Of a DNA stretch of 28,291 nucleotides, positions 1 to 8,523 are shown one piece after another. The DNA lies in assembly GCA_003483885.1 (NCBI GenBank), contig DMXI01000089.1, forward strand, positions 1 to 28,291. The letters run 5' to 3'. The notes below the pieces were generated by a model, which made no database searches, was not told the DNA's origin, and saw only the letters and a program-made list of their open reading frames with translations. Both the position numbers and the translations under genes were made by a program. The number at the start of each line of letters is the position of its first letter. Within the stretch, counting starts at the first letter, position 1. The stretch is from Microscillaceae bacterium (GTDB lineage Bacteria; Bacteroidota; Bacteroidia; Cytophagales; Microscillaceae).

Positions 1-161
1 CATTTCCACCTGGATACTGACTTTCTAAAAAACTAACTCTTTGGTTATAGTCATTGTAAGAGATGCTTTCACCCTGAATGCTTCCCACTTTCATGCTTTC
101 GCTTACAATGACTATAACCAAAGAGTTAGTTTTTTAGAAAGTCAGTATCCAGGTGGAAATG
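1..161. repeat. Perfect 60-bp inverted repeat with 41-bp loop (fold-back)
   Basis: Bases 1-60 are the exact reverse complement of bases 102-161 (60/60), with a 41-bp loop at 61-101. Read on the minus strand, the loop plus the left arm encode ESMKVGSIQGESI followed by SYNDYNQRV. That is the expected upstream part of the isomerase whose right arm lies on the plus strand. Bases 1-101 are therefore the authentic upstream coding sequence in inverted orientation, not an independent element. A fold-back chimera at a contig end is the simplest reading; an invertible DNA switch is a less likely alternative. Confidence 0.95.
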
Positions 162-2059
162 ATCAATTAAGAACACAGATCAGAGAGCAGGTTTGGAATG
201 ACTATGTCTTTGAGAAAGTCTACCAACCACAATACGATGCTCTTGGGCTTACCGTAACTCCTCGCGAAATTAGAGAGATCCTACAAGGAGACTCTATCAT
301 GCGCGATGCCCAATCACAAATCATGCGTCAATTGATGCAATCTTTTAAAGATTCTACTGGCAAATACGATAAATCTGCGATTGGAAGATTCTGGGCAAGT
401 GCACCACGCGCACAGAAAGACCAAATCAGACAAGGATTGCGCAAGGAAAGATTACAAAAGAAATACTCTAGTTTGTTAGAGTTTTCTACTTACGTAACCA
501 CTGCGGAAGCCAAGCGTGATTATGTAAATAAAAATACAAAAGGTGACTTCAAGTTTTTGTATGTGCCTTATTCTACCGTTGCTGACTCTACCATAAATGT
601 GACTGATGCAGAATTGGAAGCATACATGAAAGATCACGCCGATGAATACAAGTCACAGGAAACCCGCACGATTGAGTACTATAGTTTAACTATTGACCCT
701 TCTCCTGAAGATAGTGCCAAGTTTGCCACAGACATTCGCGAAATTGCCAAGGATTTTGCTAAGTCAGACAAAGACTCTTCTTTTGCAGTAGCAAGGTCTG
801 ATGATGCACAACCATTTACTTTCCAAGACCCTACTAAATTACCCAAAGAAATCTGGAAAACAGTACCTACCTTAGCAAAGGGTGCAGTAGTAGGACCTTT
901 GAACCAAAAAAATACTTACACCATTTACAAAGTAAGTGATGTAAAAGATGATTCAGTATATTATGCCAACACTGCTCACATCTTGTTCAAATCGGATACG
1001 ACGATGAAGCAAAGCGAGCAAGATAGTGTACGCAACAAGGCCAATGAAATTTTACAACAGGTATTAGACAATCCTGATGAGTTTGCCAGCTTGGCAAAAA
1101 CTTACGGTTCGGATGGTACCAAAGATCAAGGTGGAGAATTGGGCTGGGCTAATTTGAGTAAATATGTAAAAGAATTCAAAGATGCCATCATCAAAGCTGA
1201 AAAGGTAGGAACAATTACCAATTTAGTAAAAACTCCATTTGGTTATCACATTGTGAAAATCCTCCATCCTGCATCTAAAAAATTATACAAAGTAGCGACT
1301 ATCAAGAAAACTTTGCTACCTGGAAAGAGCACAGTAGATGCGGCTTTTAAAACCAGTGATAAATTGGTAAATGAGAGCAAGACTTTGGCTGAGTTGAGAG
1401 CCAATGCCAAGAAAAACCCTAAAATGATTAAAAACACTGCTGATAAGGTTCAGCCAAATGCTACGAATTTAGGTAGCTACCAAAGTGCACGCGAGATTAT
1501 TCGTTGGGCTTTTAAGGATGAAACTAAAGTAGGAGATGTTTTTAATCAACCAGTAGAACTTTCTGATCAAAATGTATACATAGTAGCCGCTTTGACTGGT
1601 GCTACCAACAAAGACGAGCTAAACTTAGAAGCAAATCGTGATGCAATTAAATTAAAAGTGTTACAGGAGAAGAAGAAAGAAATGATTATCAAGAAGCTGG
1701 AAGCAGCTAAGGGAGCAAACCTTGAAGCCATAGCCAAGTCTTATGGTCCATTGGCCCAGGTAAAAACTTTGAGCGCGGTGGCTTATGATAATAGCTCGGT
1801 ACAAGGAGCTGGTTTCAACCCATTTGCTGTAGGTCATGCATTTGGTACTAAGAACGGACAAAGATCAAAGCCTATAGGCGACCAGACAGGAGTGTTTATG
1901 TTTGAAACAACTAAAATGACTCCCGCTGGTGAGATTAAGGACTACACCAAACAACAACAAGAATTGGTAAGCCGTACTAAAAACTTAGCTCGTTTCTACA
2001 TCGATCAGGCTTTGAGAGAGCTAGCCGATATCAACGACAAACGATACAAGTTCTATTAA
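104..2059 (+). CDS. PpiD/SurA-type peptidyl-prolyl cis-trans isomerase, N-terminus disrupted
   Basis: This is a periplasmic chaperone/foldase of the parvulin type that catalyses proline isomerisation in secreted and outer-membrane proteins. A SurA_N-like helical region (about nt 104-700) precedes a parvulin domain at about nt 964-1263, with the hallmarks AHILFK, GGELGW and TPFGYHIVKI. A long helical C-terminal half ends in DINDKRYKFY. Bacteroidota homologues are about 700 residues and begin with a membrane anchor; here that part is missing. The open frame extends back to a TTG at 41, but bases before 102 belong to an inverted duplication and give a meaningless peptide. The minus strand of the loop encodes the expected upstream residues (KVGSIQGESI). 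I call the gene 5'-partial. A hairpin terminator follows the stop. The family is clear; the exact subtype (PpiD versus SurA) is less so. Confidence 0.88.
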   Translation, partial: YNDYNQRVSFLESQYPGGNDQLRTQIREQVWNDYVFEKVYQPQYDALGLTVTPREIREILQGDSIMRDAQSQIMRQLMQSFKDSTGKYDKSAIGRFWASAPRAQKDQIRQGLRKERLQKKYSSLLEFSTYVTTAEAKRDYVNKNTKGDFKFLYVPYSTVADSTINVTDAELEAYMKDHADEYKSQETRTIEYYSLTIDPSPEDSAKFATDIREIAKDFAKSDKDSSFAVARSDDAQPFTFQDPTKLPKEIWKTVPTLAKGAVVGPLNQKNTYTIYKVSDVKDDSVYYANTAHILFKSDTTMKQSEQDSVRNKANEILQQVLDNPDEFASLAKTYGSDGTKDQGGELGWANLSKYVKEFKDAIIKAEKVGTITNLVKTPFGYHIVKILHPASKKLYKVATIKKTLLPGKSTVDAAFKTSDKLVNESKTLAELRANAKKNPKMIKNTADKVQPNATNLGSYQSAREIIRWAFKDETKVGDVFNQPVELSDQNVYIVAALTGATNKDELNLEANRDAIKLKVLQEKKKEMIIKKLEAAKGANLEAIAKSYGPLAQVKTLSAVAYDNSSVQGAGFNPFAVGHAFGTKNGQRSKPIGDQTGVFMFETTKMTPAGEIKDYTKQQQELVSRTKNLARFYIDQALRELADINDKRYKFY

Positions 2060-2103
2060 TAGTAGCGATCTGCTGTTAATTTAAAGAATATACATCTTCC
2101 TAT

Positions 2104-2140
2104 AAAAATGCCACTGAACTCACTGTTCAGTGGCATTTTT
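2104..2140 (+). terminator. Intrinsic terminator after isomerase gene
   Basis: A perfect 16-bp stem (2104-2119 with 2125-2140) has a 5-nt loop (TCACT). Its 3' arm ends in five T, and the DNA after it is AT-rich. It lies 45 bp after the isomerase stop. Confidence 0.9.
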
Positions 2141-2342
2141 CTTTAATTTATTTTGTTTTAGAAAATAAGGGTTGCTATATATGATCAGGATTTACCAACA
2201 ACTTGAGGATAAGAATTCTGAAGTTTATTACTAGGTAATGTAAAAGAATGATTATTAATGCTAACAAGTATCATGAACAACTTATTAGACTTGCGAGTTT
2301 TCTGAGAAAGATGCTCAACAAATAACCTTTAAAAGAAATGTT

Positions 2343-3587
2343 ATGGACACAAGCACTGAAACCAAGACTATTTTTGATATAAATAAAATTAGAGCGGATT
2401 TTCCATTACTTACTCAAGAAGTGAACGGGAAGCCCTTGATATATTTTGATAATGCGGCTACGTCTCAAAAGCCTAAAGTCGTATTGGATGCTTTGAATAA
2501 CTACTACCTTACGACCAATGCCAACATTCACCGTGGGGCGCACTATTTGGCCTCCAAGGGGACTCAAGAATATGAAGATTCTCGGGAAACTATTCGTCAG
2601 TTTTTGAATGCCTCTTCTATTGAAGAAGTCATTTTTGTACGAGGAGTAACCGAAGGCATCAATCTGGTTGCATCTACTTTTGGACGACAACAGGTAAAAG
2701 CAGGAGATGAGGTGATCATCTCTACTATGGAACACCATTCTAATATTGTTCCGTGGCAAATGCTGTGTGAAGAGAAAGGAGCTACTCTCAAGGTAATACC
2801 AATCACTGATGAGGGAGAACTGATTTTAGAAGAATACGAAAAACTCCTTAGTGAGCGCACCAAAATTGTTTCTATTGTACACGCGTCTAATTCATTGGGA
2901 ACAGTAAACCCAGTGAAAGAAATGATTGCTATGGCTCATAAAGTGGGAGCCAAGGTGCTAGTAGATGGAGCTCAGGCATCTGTACACTTGAATATTGATG
3001 TACAAGACCTGGATGCGGATTTTTATGTATTTTCAGGGCACAAGGTATATGCTCCTACTGGTATTGGTGCACTATATGGCAAAAAAGAAATTTTAGATGC
3101 CATGCCTCCTTACCATGGAGGAGGAGAAATGATTAAGGAAGTGACCTTTGAAAAAACTACCTATAACGGTTTACCTCATAAATTTGAAGCAGGTACTCCT
3201 AATATTGCTGATGGCATTGCATTTAAAAATGCGTTGGACTACATCGCGGGCATTGGCAAAGAAAAAGTAGCACAATACGAGGAGGAATTGTTACAGTATG
3301 CTACCCAACAACTCCAGGAAGTAGAAGGTTTACGAATTATTGGAACAGCTCAGCATAAAGTGAGTGTAATATCTTTTGTAGTAGAAGGGGTACACCACGG
3401 TGACATTGGCATTTTGCTGGACACCCACGGCATTGCCATTCGTACTGGACACCATTGTACGCAGCCATTGATGCAACGTTTTGGCATTGCGGGCACATCG
3501 CGGGTATCTTTTGCAATGTACAACACGCGCGAAGAGGTAGACACACTCATCAATAGCTTGAATAAAGCATTGAAAATGTTGCGATAG
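2343..3587 (+). CDS. sufS: Cysteine desulfurase, SufS/CsdA type
   Basis: This PLP enzyme removes sulfur from cysteine, giving alanine and an enzyme persulfide for Fe-S cluster assembly. At 414 aa it has the usual SufS length. Visible group-II motifs are the N-terminal DFPLL and YFDNAATSQKP, NIHRGAHYLA, the cofactor-stacking region MEHHSN, the PLP lysine in FSGHKVY (K234), and the persulfide cysteine in RTGHHCTQP (C372). The short catalytic loop around the cysteine distinguishes SufS from IscS. It is monocistronic: a terminator precedes it, another follows, and no sufB, sufC, sufD or sufE is adjacent, so the scaffold and sulfur acceptor must be encoded elsewhere. The ATG at 2343 sits in an A-rich leader without a Shine-Dalgarno site, normal for Bacteroidota. 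Confidence 0.95.
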   Translation: MDTSTETKTIFDINKIRADFPLLTQEVNGKPLIYFDNAATSQKPKVVLDALNNYYLTTNANIHRGAHYLASKGTQEYEDSRETIRQFLNASSIEEVIFVRGVTEGINLVASTFGRQQVKAGDEVIISTMEHHSNIVPWQMLCEEKGATLKVIPITDEGELILEEYEKLLSERTKIVSIVHASNSLGTVNPVKEMIAMAHKVGAKVLVDGAQASVHLNIDVQDLDADFYVFSGHKVYAPTGIGALYGKKEILDAMPPYHGGGEMIKEVTFEKTTYNGLPHKFEAGTPNIADGIAFKNALDYIAGIGKEKVAQYEEELLQYATQQLQEVEGLRIIGTAQHKVSVISFVVEGVHHGDIGILLDTHGIAIRTGHHCTQPLMQRFGIAGTSRVSFAMYNTREEVDTLINSLNKALKMLR

Positions 3588-3680
3588 TACTGAGCTTTAG
3601 CACATTTGTTGAGTATCTAGACAATATTTAGCGCATTTATTTAAACAATTAACCTTTGTTTGATCTTTTAATGATATGTT

Positions 3681-3727
3681 AAAAACTGACACTTTGGATA
3701 ATTGTAACAACTAAAGTGACAGTTTTT
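3681..3727 (+). terminator. Intrinsic terminator after sufS
   Basis: A 15-bp stem (3681-3695 with 3713-3727) has a single A/A mismatch and a 17-nt loop. The 3' arm ends in five T. It lies about 95 bp after the sufS stop and could also work in the other direction. Confidence 0.7.
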
Positions 3728-3882
3728 GCGTTTAGTTAAGTGATTATATGTAATAACTGTCATATAAAGTACCCGAACGAACTATTTGCATGCATTTTGT
3801 GTACTGTGATAGTGAAGTCAAAAGACATTCATTACAATACCATAAGAAAAACAATTTTCATTACCATAAAAATAATTTAGTC

Positions 3883-4203
3883 ATGGCAAATACACTTGCA
3901 ATTACCGACGCAAACTTCGATGAAGTTATAAATTCTGACAAACCTGTATTGGTTGATTTCTGGGCTGAGTGGTGCGGTCCTTGTAAAATGTTAAGCCCAA
4001 TTGTAGAAGAATTGGCTGGTGAGTACGAAGGAAAAGCCGTGATTGCTTCTGTGGATGTAGATAGCAATCCTAATGTTTCTGCTAAATTTGGTATCAGAAG
4101 CATTCCTACTTTGTTGTTCTTCAAAAATGGAGAGATCGTAGACAAGCAAGTAGGATATGTACCTAAGGCTGCTTTGGCTCAAAAACTTGATGGCGTAATT
4201 TAA
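3883..4203 (+). CDS. trxA: Thioredoxin
   Basis: This is a 106-aa cytoplasmic disulfide reductase, reduced by thioredoxin reductase, that supplies electrons to ribonucleotide reductase, Msr enzymes and others. The single thioredoxin fold carries the canonical active site WCGPC (C31, C34), the buried acid in VDFWAEW (D25) and the cis-proline in IRSIPTL (P75). The open frame extends upstream to 3790, but the extra 31 residues are low-complexity and unlike any thioredoxin; the ATG at 3883 gives the standard length and the typical start MANTLAITDANF. The gene stands alone between terminators. An MsrB that would need such a reductant is at 18452-18982, although it is predicted to be outside the cytoplasm. 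Confidence 0.96.
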   Translation: MANTLAITDANFDEVINSDKPVLVDFWAEWCGPCKMLSPIVEELAGEYEGKAVIASVDVDSNPNVSAKFGIRSIPTLLFFKNGEIVDKQVGYVPKAALAQKLDGVI

Positions 4204-4234
4204 GTCGTCAACTCGAGATAGAATATTAAGACCA

Positions 4235-4268
4235 ACGAGTGTCATCCAACGATGATGCTCGTTTTTTT
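4235..4268 (+). terminator. Intrinsic terminator after trxA
   Basis: A 12-bp stem (4235-4246 with 4251-4262), with two adjacent G-T wobbles and a CAAC tetraloop, runs straight into seven T (4262-4268). It lies 31 bp after the trxA stop. Confidence 0.92.
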
Positions 4269-4306
4269 GCTTGAGAGTTGTACAAAAAGGGGAATCCCTG
4301 CGAGGC

Positions 4307-4339
4307 TTTGAACATGTCTCACTTTTATTCTTAAATTTA
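4307..4339 (+). promoter_or_regulatory. Candidate Bacteroidota-type promoter for the metallo-hydrolase operon
   Basis: TTTG at 4307-4310, a 21-nt spacer, and TAAATTTA at 4332-4339, which matches the TAnnTTTG -7 consensus at 5 of its 6 specified bases. It lies just after the trxA terminator and gives a 5' leader of about 20 nt to the ATG at 4367. The match is imperfect and untested. Confidence 0.4.
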
Positions 4340-4366
4340 CATATATAATCAGATGAATTAATAGAT

Positions 4367-5791
4367 ATGCGATTGACATTTTGGGGTGCGGCACGTCAGG
4401 TGACGGGAAGCATGCATTTGCTGGAACTAGAAAATGATTTTAAATTATTGATAGATTGTGGGCAGGATTTGGAGCGAGAACGCAAAATAGCGGAAGATGG
4501 AACTTACCAGGCTATTTTTCCATTTGAACCATCCCAAATAAACGCAGTCGTATTAACCCACGCTCATATAGATCATTCGGGGTTTTTGCCCAATTTGGTG
4601 CGCGAAGGTTTCGAGGGAGAAATTTATTGCACCCACGCTACTTATGACTTGGCCAACCTTCTTTTGCATGATGCGGCTTCGCTGAATCAACGCAAGATTA
4701 AAAAAATAGATAAAAGTAAAAAGTACAACCCTGCTCATAAAGAACAAAGACTGCTTAAGCGAGAGCTATATTTGGCACCACACGTGAACCAAACCCTGGG
4801 GCACTTTAAATTGCTGAGTTTTAAGCAACGCAAGAAAATAGGTGATGGACTCTACATTACGCTCATTCCTACGGGGCACTTGTTGGGAGCCGCCAATGTA
4901 GTGGTGGAGGCTGAAGAAAATGGCAAAACGACTCGTATCGGTTTTTCGGGAGATTTGGGGCGCTATGATTATCCCTTATTAAGCGATCCAGAGCCTACTC
5001 CTGAGGTAGACTATCTGGTTTGTGAATCTACCTACGGAAACCGCCACCATCGGGCTACTGGGGACCCAGAAGAAATCGTACTGGATGTGATCCAACGAGC
5101 TTGTGTAGATAAACCTGGGCGTTTGTTGGTACCTGCTTTTAGTGTGGGGCGTACCCAAGCCTTACTGTATATATTAAACAAACTCTGTGTAGAAGAACGC
5201 TTACCTGCCATAAAGATTTATACAGATAGTCCATTGGCTAAAGCAAGTACCCAAGTGTATCAAAAACATCTAAGTTTGTTGAACAAAGAAGCCAAGGATT
5301 TCTACAAGGAAAATGAGAGTTTGTTTGATTTCGAGAACCTGGTTTATTTAGATTCAACCAAAGCCAGTAAAGCCATTGCCAATTATACGCATCCTTATAT
5401 GGTGGTGTCTTCTTCAGGAATGATACAGGGAGGGCGTATTGAGTACCACATCAAACAAAATATTCAAAACTCACTGGCTACTGTGTTGCTTATTGGCTAT
5501 TCGGCTGAGGGCACCTTGGGGCACGATTTGTTGAATGGTCGGAAATACATTGTAGCTGACAAACACGAATTGGCAGTCAACGCCACCATTGAAAATACAG
5601 ATATATTTAGTGGGCACGGCGACCTCGAGGATTTGATTAAGTTTGTAAAATGGCAATCTCCCGAAAAGCTTAAGAAGGTGTTTTTGGTACATGGAGAGCA
5701 TAGTTCAATGATAGACTTTAAGGAAACTTTGGGTAATGAAGGCTATGCGCAGGTAGAAATTCCTGAGAAAGGCCAAAGTTTTGAGCTCTAA
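4367..5791 (+). CDS. MBL-fold, beta-CASP family metallo-hydrolase (CPSF73-like RNase)
   Basis: This 474-aa protein belongs to the metallo-beta-lactamase/beta-CASP nucleases related to CPSF73 (COG1236), which process RNA with two zinc ions. The N-terminal MBL half has the signature THAHIDHSG (H65, H67, D69, H70), a later GHLLGAANV histidine and the FSGD aspartate. The beta-CASP insert spans roughly residues 215-385 (ESTYGNRHH, VPAFSVGRTQ, SSSGMIQGGR). The chain closes with an RMMBL segment ending in LVHGEHSSM, which supplies the last metal-binding histidine. It has no signal peptide and is cytoplasmic. It lacks the C-terminal domain of RNase J, so an RNase J call would be wrong. Its stop overlaps the next gene by 11 bp, suggesting translational coupling. 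RNA as substrate is family knowledge, not shown here. Confidence 0.9.
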   Translation: MRLTFWGAARQVTGSMHLLELENDFKLLIDCGQDLERERKIAEDGTYQAIFPFEPSQINAVVLTHAHIDHSGFLPNLVREGFEGEIYCTHATYDLANLLLHDAASLNQRKIKKIDKSKKYNPAHKEQRLLKRELYLAPHVNQTLGHFKLLSFKQRKKIGDGLYITLIPTGHLLGAANVVVEAEENGKTTRIGFSGDLGRYDYPLLSDPEPTPEVDYLVCESTYGNRHHRATGDPEEIVLDVIQRACVDKPGRLLVPAFSVGRTQALLYILNKLCVEERLPAIKIYTDSPLAKASTQVYQKHLSLLNKEAKDFYKENESLFDFENLVYLDSTKASKAIANYTHPYMVVSSSGMIQGGRIEYHIKQNIQNSLATVLLIGYSAEGTLGHDLLNGRKYIVADKHELAVNATIENTDIFSGHGDLEDLIKFVKWQSPEKLKKVFLVHGEHSSMIDFKETLGNEGYAQVEIPEKGQSFEL

Positions 5792-6434
5792 AGACTTTGA
5801 AAACTTTCTACGGCTGTTACGCTCACAAGAGCAGGAGAATATGGAATTGGCTTTGCAATTGGCAAAGAATAATTCCATATTTCAAGACGAACTAAAACGA
5901 CTCATAAAAGTTCACCATGCTATAGAATATCGCCCTCGAGGATATCCAGAAGATTTATCGGAAGAACTAGGAATAGATGATTTAATTGATCTAAATGTAA
6001 GTTTTTTTTCCTACGTGGAAAACGGAATCACCTATTTGCCCGCTGAAATTGATCAGTTAATTCACTTGACATCTTTACACATATCGAATAATTCTATAAC
6101 AGAGCTTCCTAAAGAGATTGGGAACTTAACAAAACTGGAGGAGCTATGGATGGGAAGGAACTTAATTACTCATTTGCCAGAGGAGATAGGACAATTGCAA
6201 AATTTAGTTTGGTGGGATTTGCCTGAAAATAATATTGAATTTCTTCCTACCAGCATTGGTAATTTGAGAAATTTGAAACAATTGAATGTGCAAAATAATA
6301 AACTACAAACTGTTCCCGAAGAAGTTGCTCAATTGAAACAACTGGAAACCTTAACGCTGAGCGGTAACCCGATATTGGTGTCTGAACATAGAAAAATAAA
6401 AGATTGGTTACCTCATTGTAATGTGTGGTTCTAA
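5781..6434 (+). CDS. Leucine-rich-repeat protein
   Basis: This 217-aa protein has a short helical N-terminal segment (about residues 1-60, ending in a QLAKNN stretch) and then about five bacterial-type LRRs of 23 residues, as in LPAEIDQLIHLTSLHISNN and LPKEIGNLTKLEELWMGRN. The last repeat ends with a GNP cap. No signal peptide or membrane segment is visible, so it is probably a cytoplasmic protein-protein interaction module. The start is the TTG at 5781: an in-frame TGA lies just upstream, and the next ATG (5840) would remove part of the helical cap. The TTG lies inside the preceding metallo-hydrolase gene (11-bp overlap), so the two are almost certainly co-transcribed and perhaps translationally coupled. 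The specific partner is unknown. Confidence 0.85.
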   Translation: MSSKDFENFLRLLRSQEQENMELALQLAKNNSIFQDELKRLIKVHHAIEYRPRGYPEDLSEELGIDDLIDLNVSFFSYVENGITYLPAEIDQLIHLTSLHISNNSITELPKEIGNLTKLEELWMGRNLITHLPEEIGQLQNLVWWDLPENNIEFLPTSIGNLRNLKQLNVQNNKLQTVPEEVAQLKQLETLTLSGNPILVSEHRKIKDWLPHCNVWF

Positions 6435-6514
6435 GTCATTAAAGGTAGCGTATTAGAATTGATCAAATAATGAGTCATATGCCCAAAAGGTCAATGAGAG
6501 GGTGAGTTGCTTGG

Positions 6515-7972
6515 TTAAAAATTCGAAAACAAATCTTTCATTTTTACCAAAAACTGATTGGACAATTGAGAGGTTTCGGAAGCCCGCAGTTCTTTGGAGG
6601 CTTTCTCAAAAATACTGGAGTTTCGTAGTTCTCGCTCAGCAATAATCAAGCTGATGGTTTCTAATACTTCTACCCGCTGGTGTAAGATAGGCATCATGTC
6701 TTCTCGGGTAATTTTATACGTAATGGCATCGGTAGCGGCTTTGGCTGTAGCCGAGCGATTTACCCCCGTTAGGAGTGACTTTTCTCCCAGAAATTGCCCT
6801 GGCTTTATTGAGCCTACCCGTAGTTCGTTGCCATCGCCAAATACATCTACAAATACCTCGAGCAAACCCTCTACTACAATAAACATAGAATCACCCTCGT
6901 CGCCAGCCTTGAGCACTACATCGCCAGTGGTATAATGCTCCCGAGTGATGTTTTCTCCTAGTATGGCTAGTTCTGATTCATCTAGCGGTTTAAAAAGTTC
7001 AATTTTACGTAATAAAGGTATACAATCATCCCCAGTAGCGGAGTCGAGGTGGCGAGTAGGCATTTTTTCATGGTAAATATCTTGTTTGGGATAAGCAATC
7101 GAAATACCCGCGTGACGCAATTGTTCTAGCATGCTTGCTAATACCCGATGACGAGCCACTGGTGGCGAAATTCCTTTCCAGGCATTGATCCAATATTGTA
7201 CCTCGTATTCTACCCCGATTTCATTGATATTTTTCACAATTACCTTGGGTTCGGGGTGTTCATAAAAGCCATAATGACTAGCCACCGATTTAGCTCCAGC
7301 CAACAATACACGGGTAGCACGCTCAGTTTCAATCGAAAAATCTAGGCTGATTAATACCTCAAAGCGGCTTTTATTATCAGGATAGGTATAATTCAAAATA
7401 GGTTTGATACCAATATTACTATTAGGTACCCTTACAATGTTGTTTTGTGGCGTGCGAATACTGGTCGTTCGCCAGTTGATCTCTTCTACACAACCCTCCA
7501 GGCCACTTTCGAGCACAATCCATTCTCCAATGCGGTACGTTTGCTCAATATTGATCGCCAATCCCGTAAAAATATCGGCAATCATAGAACGCAAAGCAAA
7601 ACCCAACACAATACCGATAACTCCTGAAGTAGCCCAAATACCTGCTACTGATTGGTTGAAGACAAAATAGGTAACACACATGACCGCAATGGTAAGAATG
7701 ATGACCCCTAGCATATTATGGATAAATGTGGGTACTCGCCCCTCTATACGTTTGGTTACCCAAGTATCCAGCACGATTATGTTGACAAAGCGGATAAATA
7801 AAAAGGCAGAAGATAACCACATCCCGGTTTTGAGCACCTTATCTATGATCAAGAATTGTATTTTGGTCAACTTTAAGCTATGTACCCACTGATTGTCTAT
7901 GAACAAAGCCACAGCAAATATAAAAGTGAGTAAAAAAGGAAGGGCAAGTTTACTTAGTTTGGTAGAGCTCAA
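6515..7972 (-). CDS. MscS-family channel with C-terminal cyclic-nucleotide-binding domain
   Basis: This 485-aa inner-membrane channel resembles bacterial cyclic-nucleotide-gated members of the MscS superfamily. Hydrophobic helices lie at about residues 9-25, 46-68 and 86-106. The pore helix at 112-141 has the small/hydrophobic pattern SGVIGIVLGFALRSMIADI. The MscS beta and vestibule domains follow, with RIGEWIVLES, the RTT-IRTPQNN motif and VPNSNI. Residues about 324-432 form a CNB domain with a phosphate-binding cassette, FLGEKSLLTGVNRSA, in which the ribose-binding Glu (E397) and phosphate-binding Arg (R406) are kept. The start is a TTG at 7972; the first internal ATG (residue 51) would delete TM1. 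It is convergent with the LRR gene and divergent from the SiaC-like gene. Gating by cAMP or cGMP is inferred from the domain, and CNB-bearing MscS channels are generally weakly mechanosensitive. Confidence 0.9.
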   Translation of the reverse strand: MSSTKLSKLALPFLLTFIFAVALFIDNQWVHSLKLTKIQFLIIDKVLKTGMWLSSAFLFIRFVNIIVLDTWVTKRIEGRVPTFIHNMLGVIILTIAVMCVTYFVFNQSVAGIWATSGVIGIVLGFALRSMIADIFTGLAINIEQTYRIGEWIVLESGLEGCVEEINWRTTSIRTPQNNIVRVPNSNIGIKPILNYTYPDNKSRFEVLISLDFSIETERATRVLLAGAKSVASHYGFYEHPEPKVIVKNINEIGVEYEVQYWINAWKGISPPVARHRVLASMLEQLRHAGISIAYPKQDIYHEKMPTRHLDSATGDDCIPLLRKIELFKPLDESELAILGENITREHYTTGDVVLKAGDEGDSMFIVVEGLLEVFVDVFGDGNELRVGSIKPGQFLGEKSLLTGVNRSATAKAATDAITYKITREDMMPILHQRVEVLETISLIIAERELRNSSIFEKASKELRASETSQLSNQFLVKMKDLFSNF

Positions 7973-8098
7973 AGTAATAGGGTTTAGTTCGTATACCAGT
8001 TAGTTTTGAATAATTGAGACCATAAGTTCAAAAATTGAGCAAGTTCATGAGTTACAAGTTATTATTTTGGGAGATATAAAGAAAGAAATTATTTAACT

Positions 8099-8458
8099 AT
8101 GCCAGAACCTTTATATTTAGAAGAAATGCCAGAATATACTCCAAAAATTGTTTTCGACGTTGAAGAAGGTGTTTTTGAAATAAGTGGAGATATTTTGAAT
8201 GACAATCAATCATTTCATGATATGATTCTCGATTGGCTGAAGTCATATGCCAAGAGCCCCAATGCGTGTACTACCTTTCGTTTTTACCTTTACTATATGA
8301 GTGATAAGGGATGGCAGTTGGTTAAAAACATGATAGGCATTTTAAAAACGCTGCCTGATATAGTGATCGTGTGGCAGGCTGAAAATGAAGATTTTAAGGA
8401 GCATGGAGAAGAATTATCTGAGGAACTAGCTTTTCCATTTAAGTATATAGTGATGTAA
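8099..8458 (+). CDS. SiaC-family regulatory phosphoprotein (DUF1987)
   Basis: This small 119-aa cytoplasmic protein matches the DUF1987/SiaC pattern. It opens with EPLYLEEMPEYTPKIVFD, has FEISGDIL and a DWLKSYAKSPN helix, then a strand ending in YLYYMSDKG followed by a helix. In Pseudomonas, SiaC is switched by phosphorylation of a threonine in the loop after this strand by the kinase SiaB, reversed by the phosphatase SiaA, and it controls the diguanylate cyclase SiaD. Here Ser68 sits where the NTS-type phosphosite is expected, so the site is substituted but not obviously dead. No siaA, siaB or siaD homologue is adjacent. It is divergent from the MscS-CNB gene, with 126 bp between. Family assignment is from recalled pattern only. 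Confidence 0.72.
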   Translation: MPEPLYLEEMPEYTPKIVFDVEEGVFEISGDILNDNQSFHDMILDWLKSYAKSPNACTTFRFYLYYMSDKGWQLVKNMIGILKTLPDIVIVWQAENEDFKEHGEELSEELAFPFKYIVM

Positions 8459-8523
8459 ACTTGTCAACTTCTCACATTACTTGCTTTGATTTTGGAGTTT
8501 AACGGATCTATATTTATTCGGAT

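Noticed and set aside
2406..3553. Minus-strand open frames inside sufS
   Set aside because: They are antisense shadows of a conserved gene with all catalytic motifs.
3790..3882. N-terminal extension of thioredoxin
   Set aside because: The residues are His/Lys/Asn-rich and unlike any thioredoxin; the ATG at 3883 gives the canonical length.
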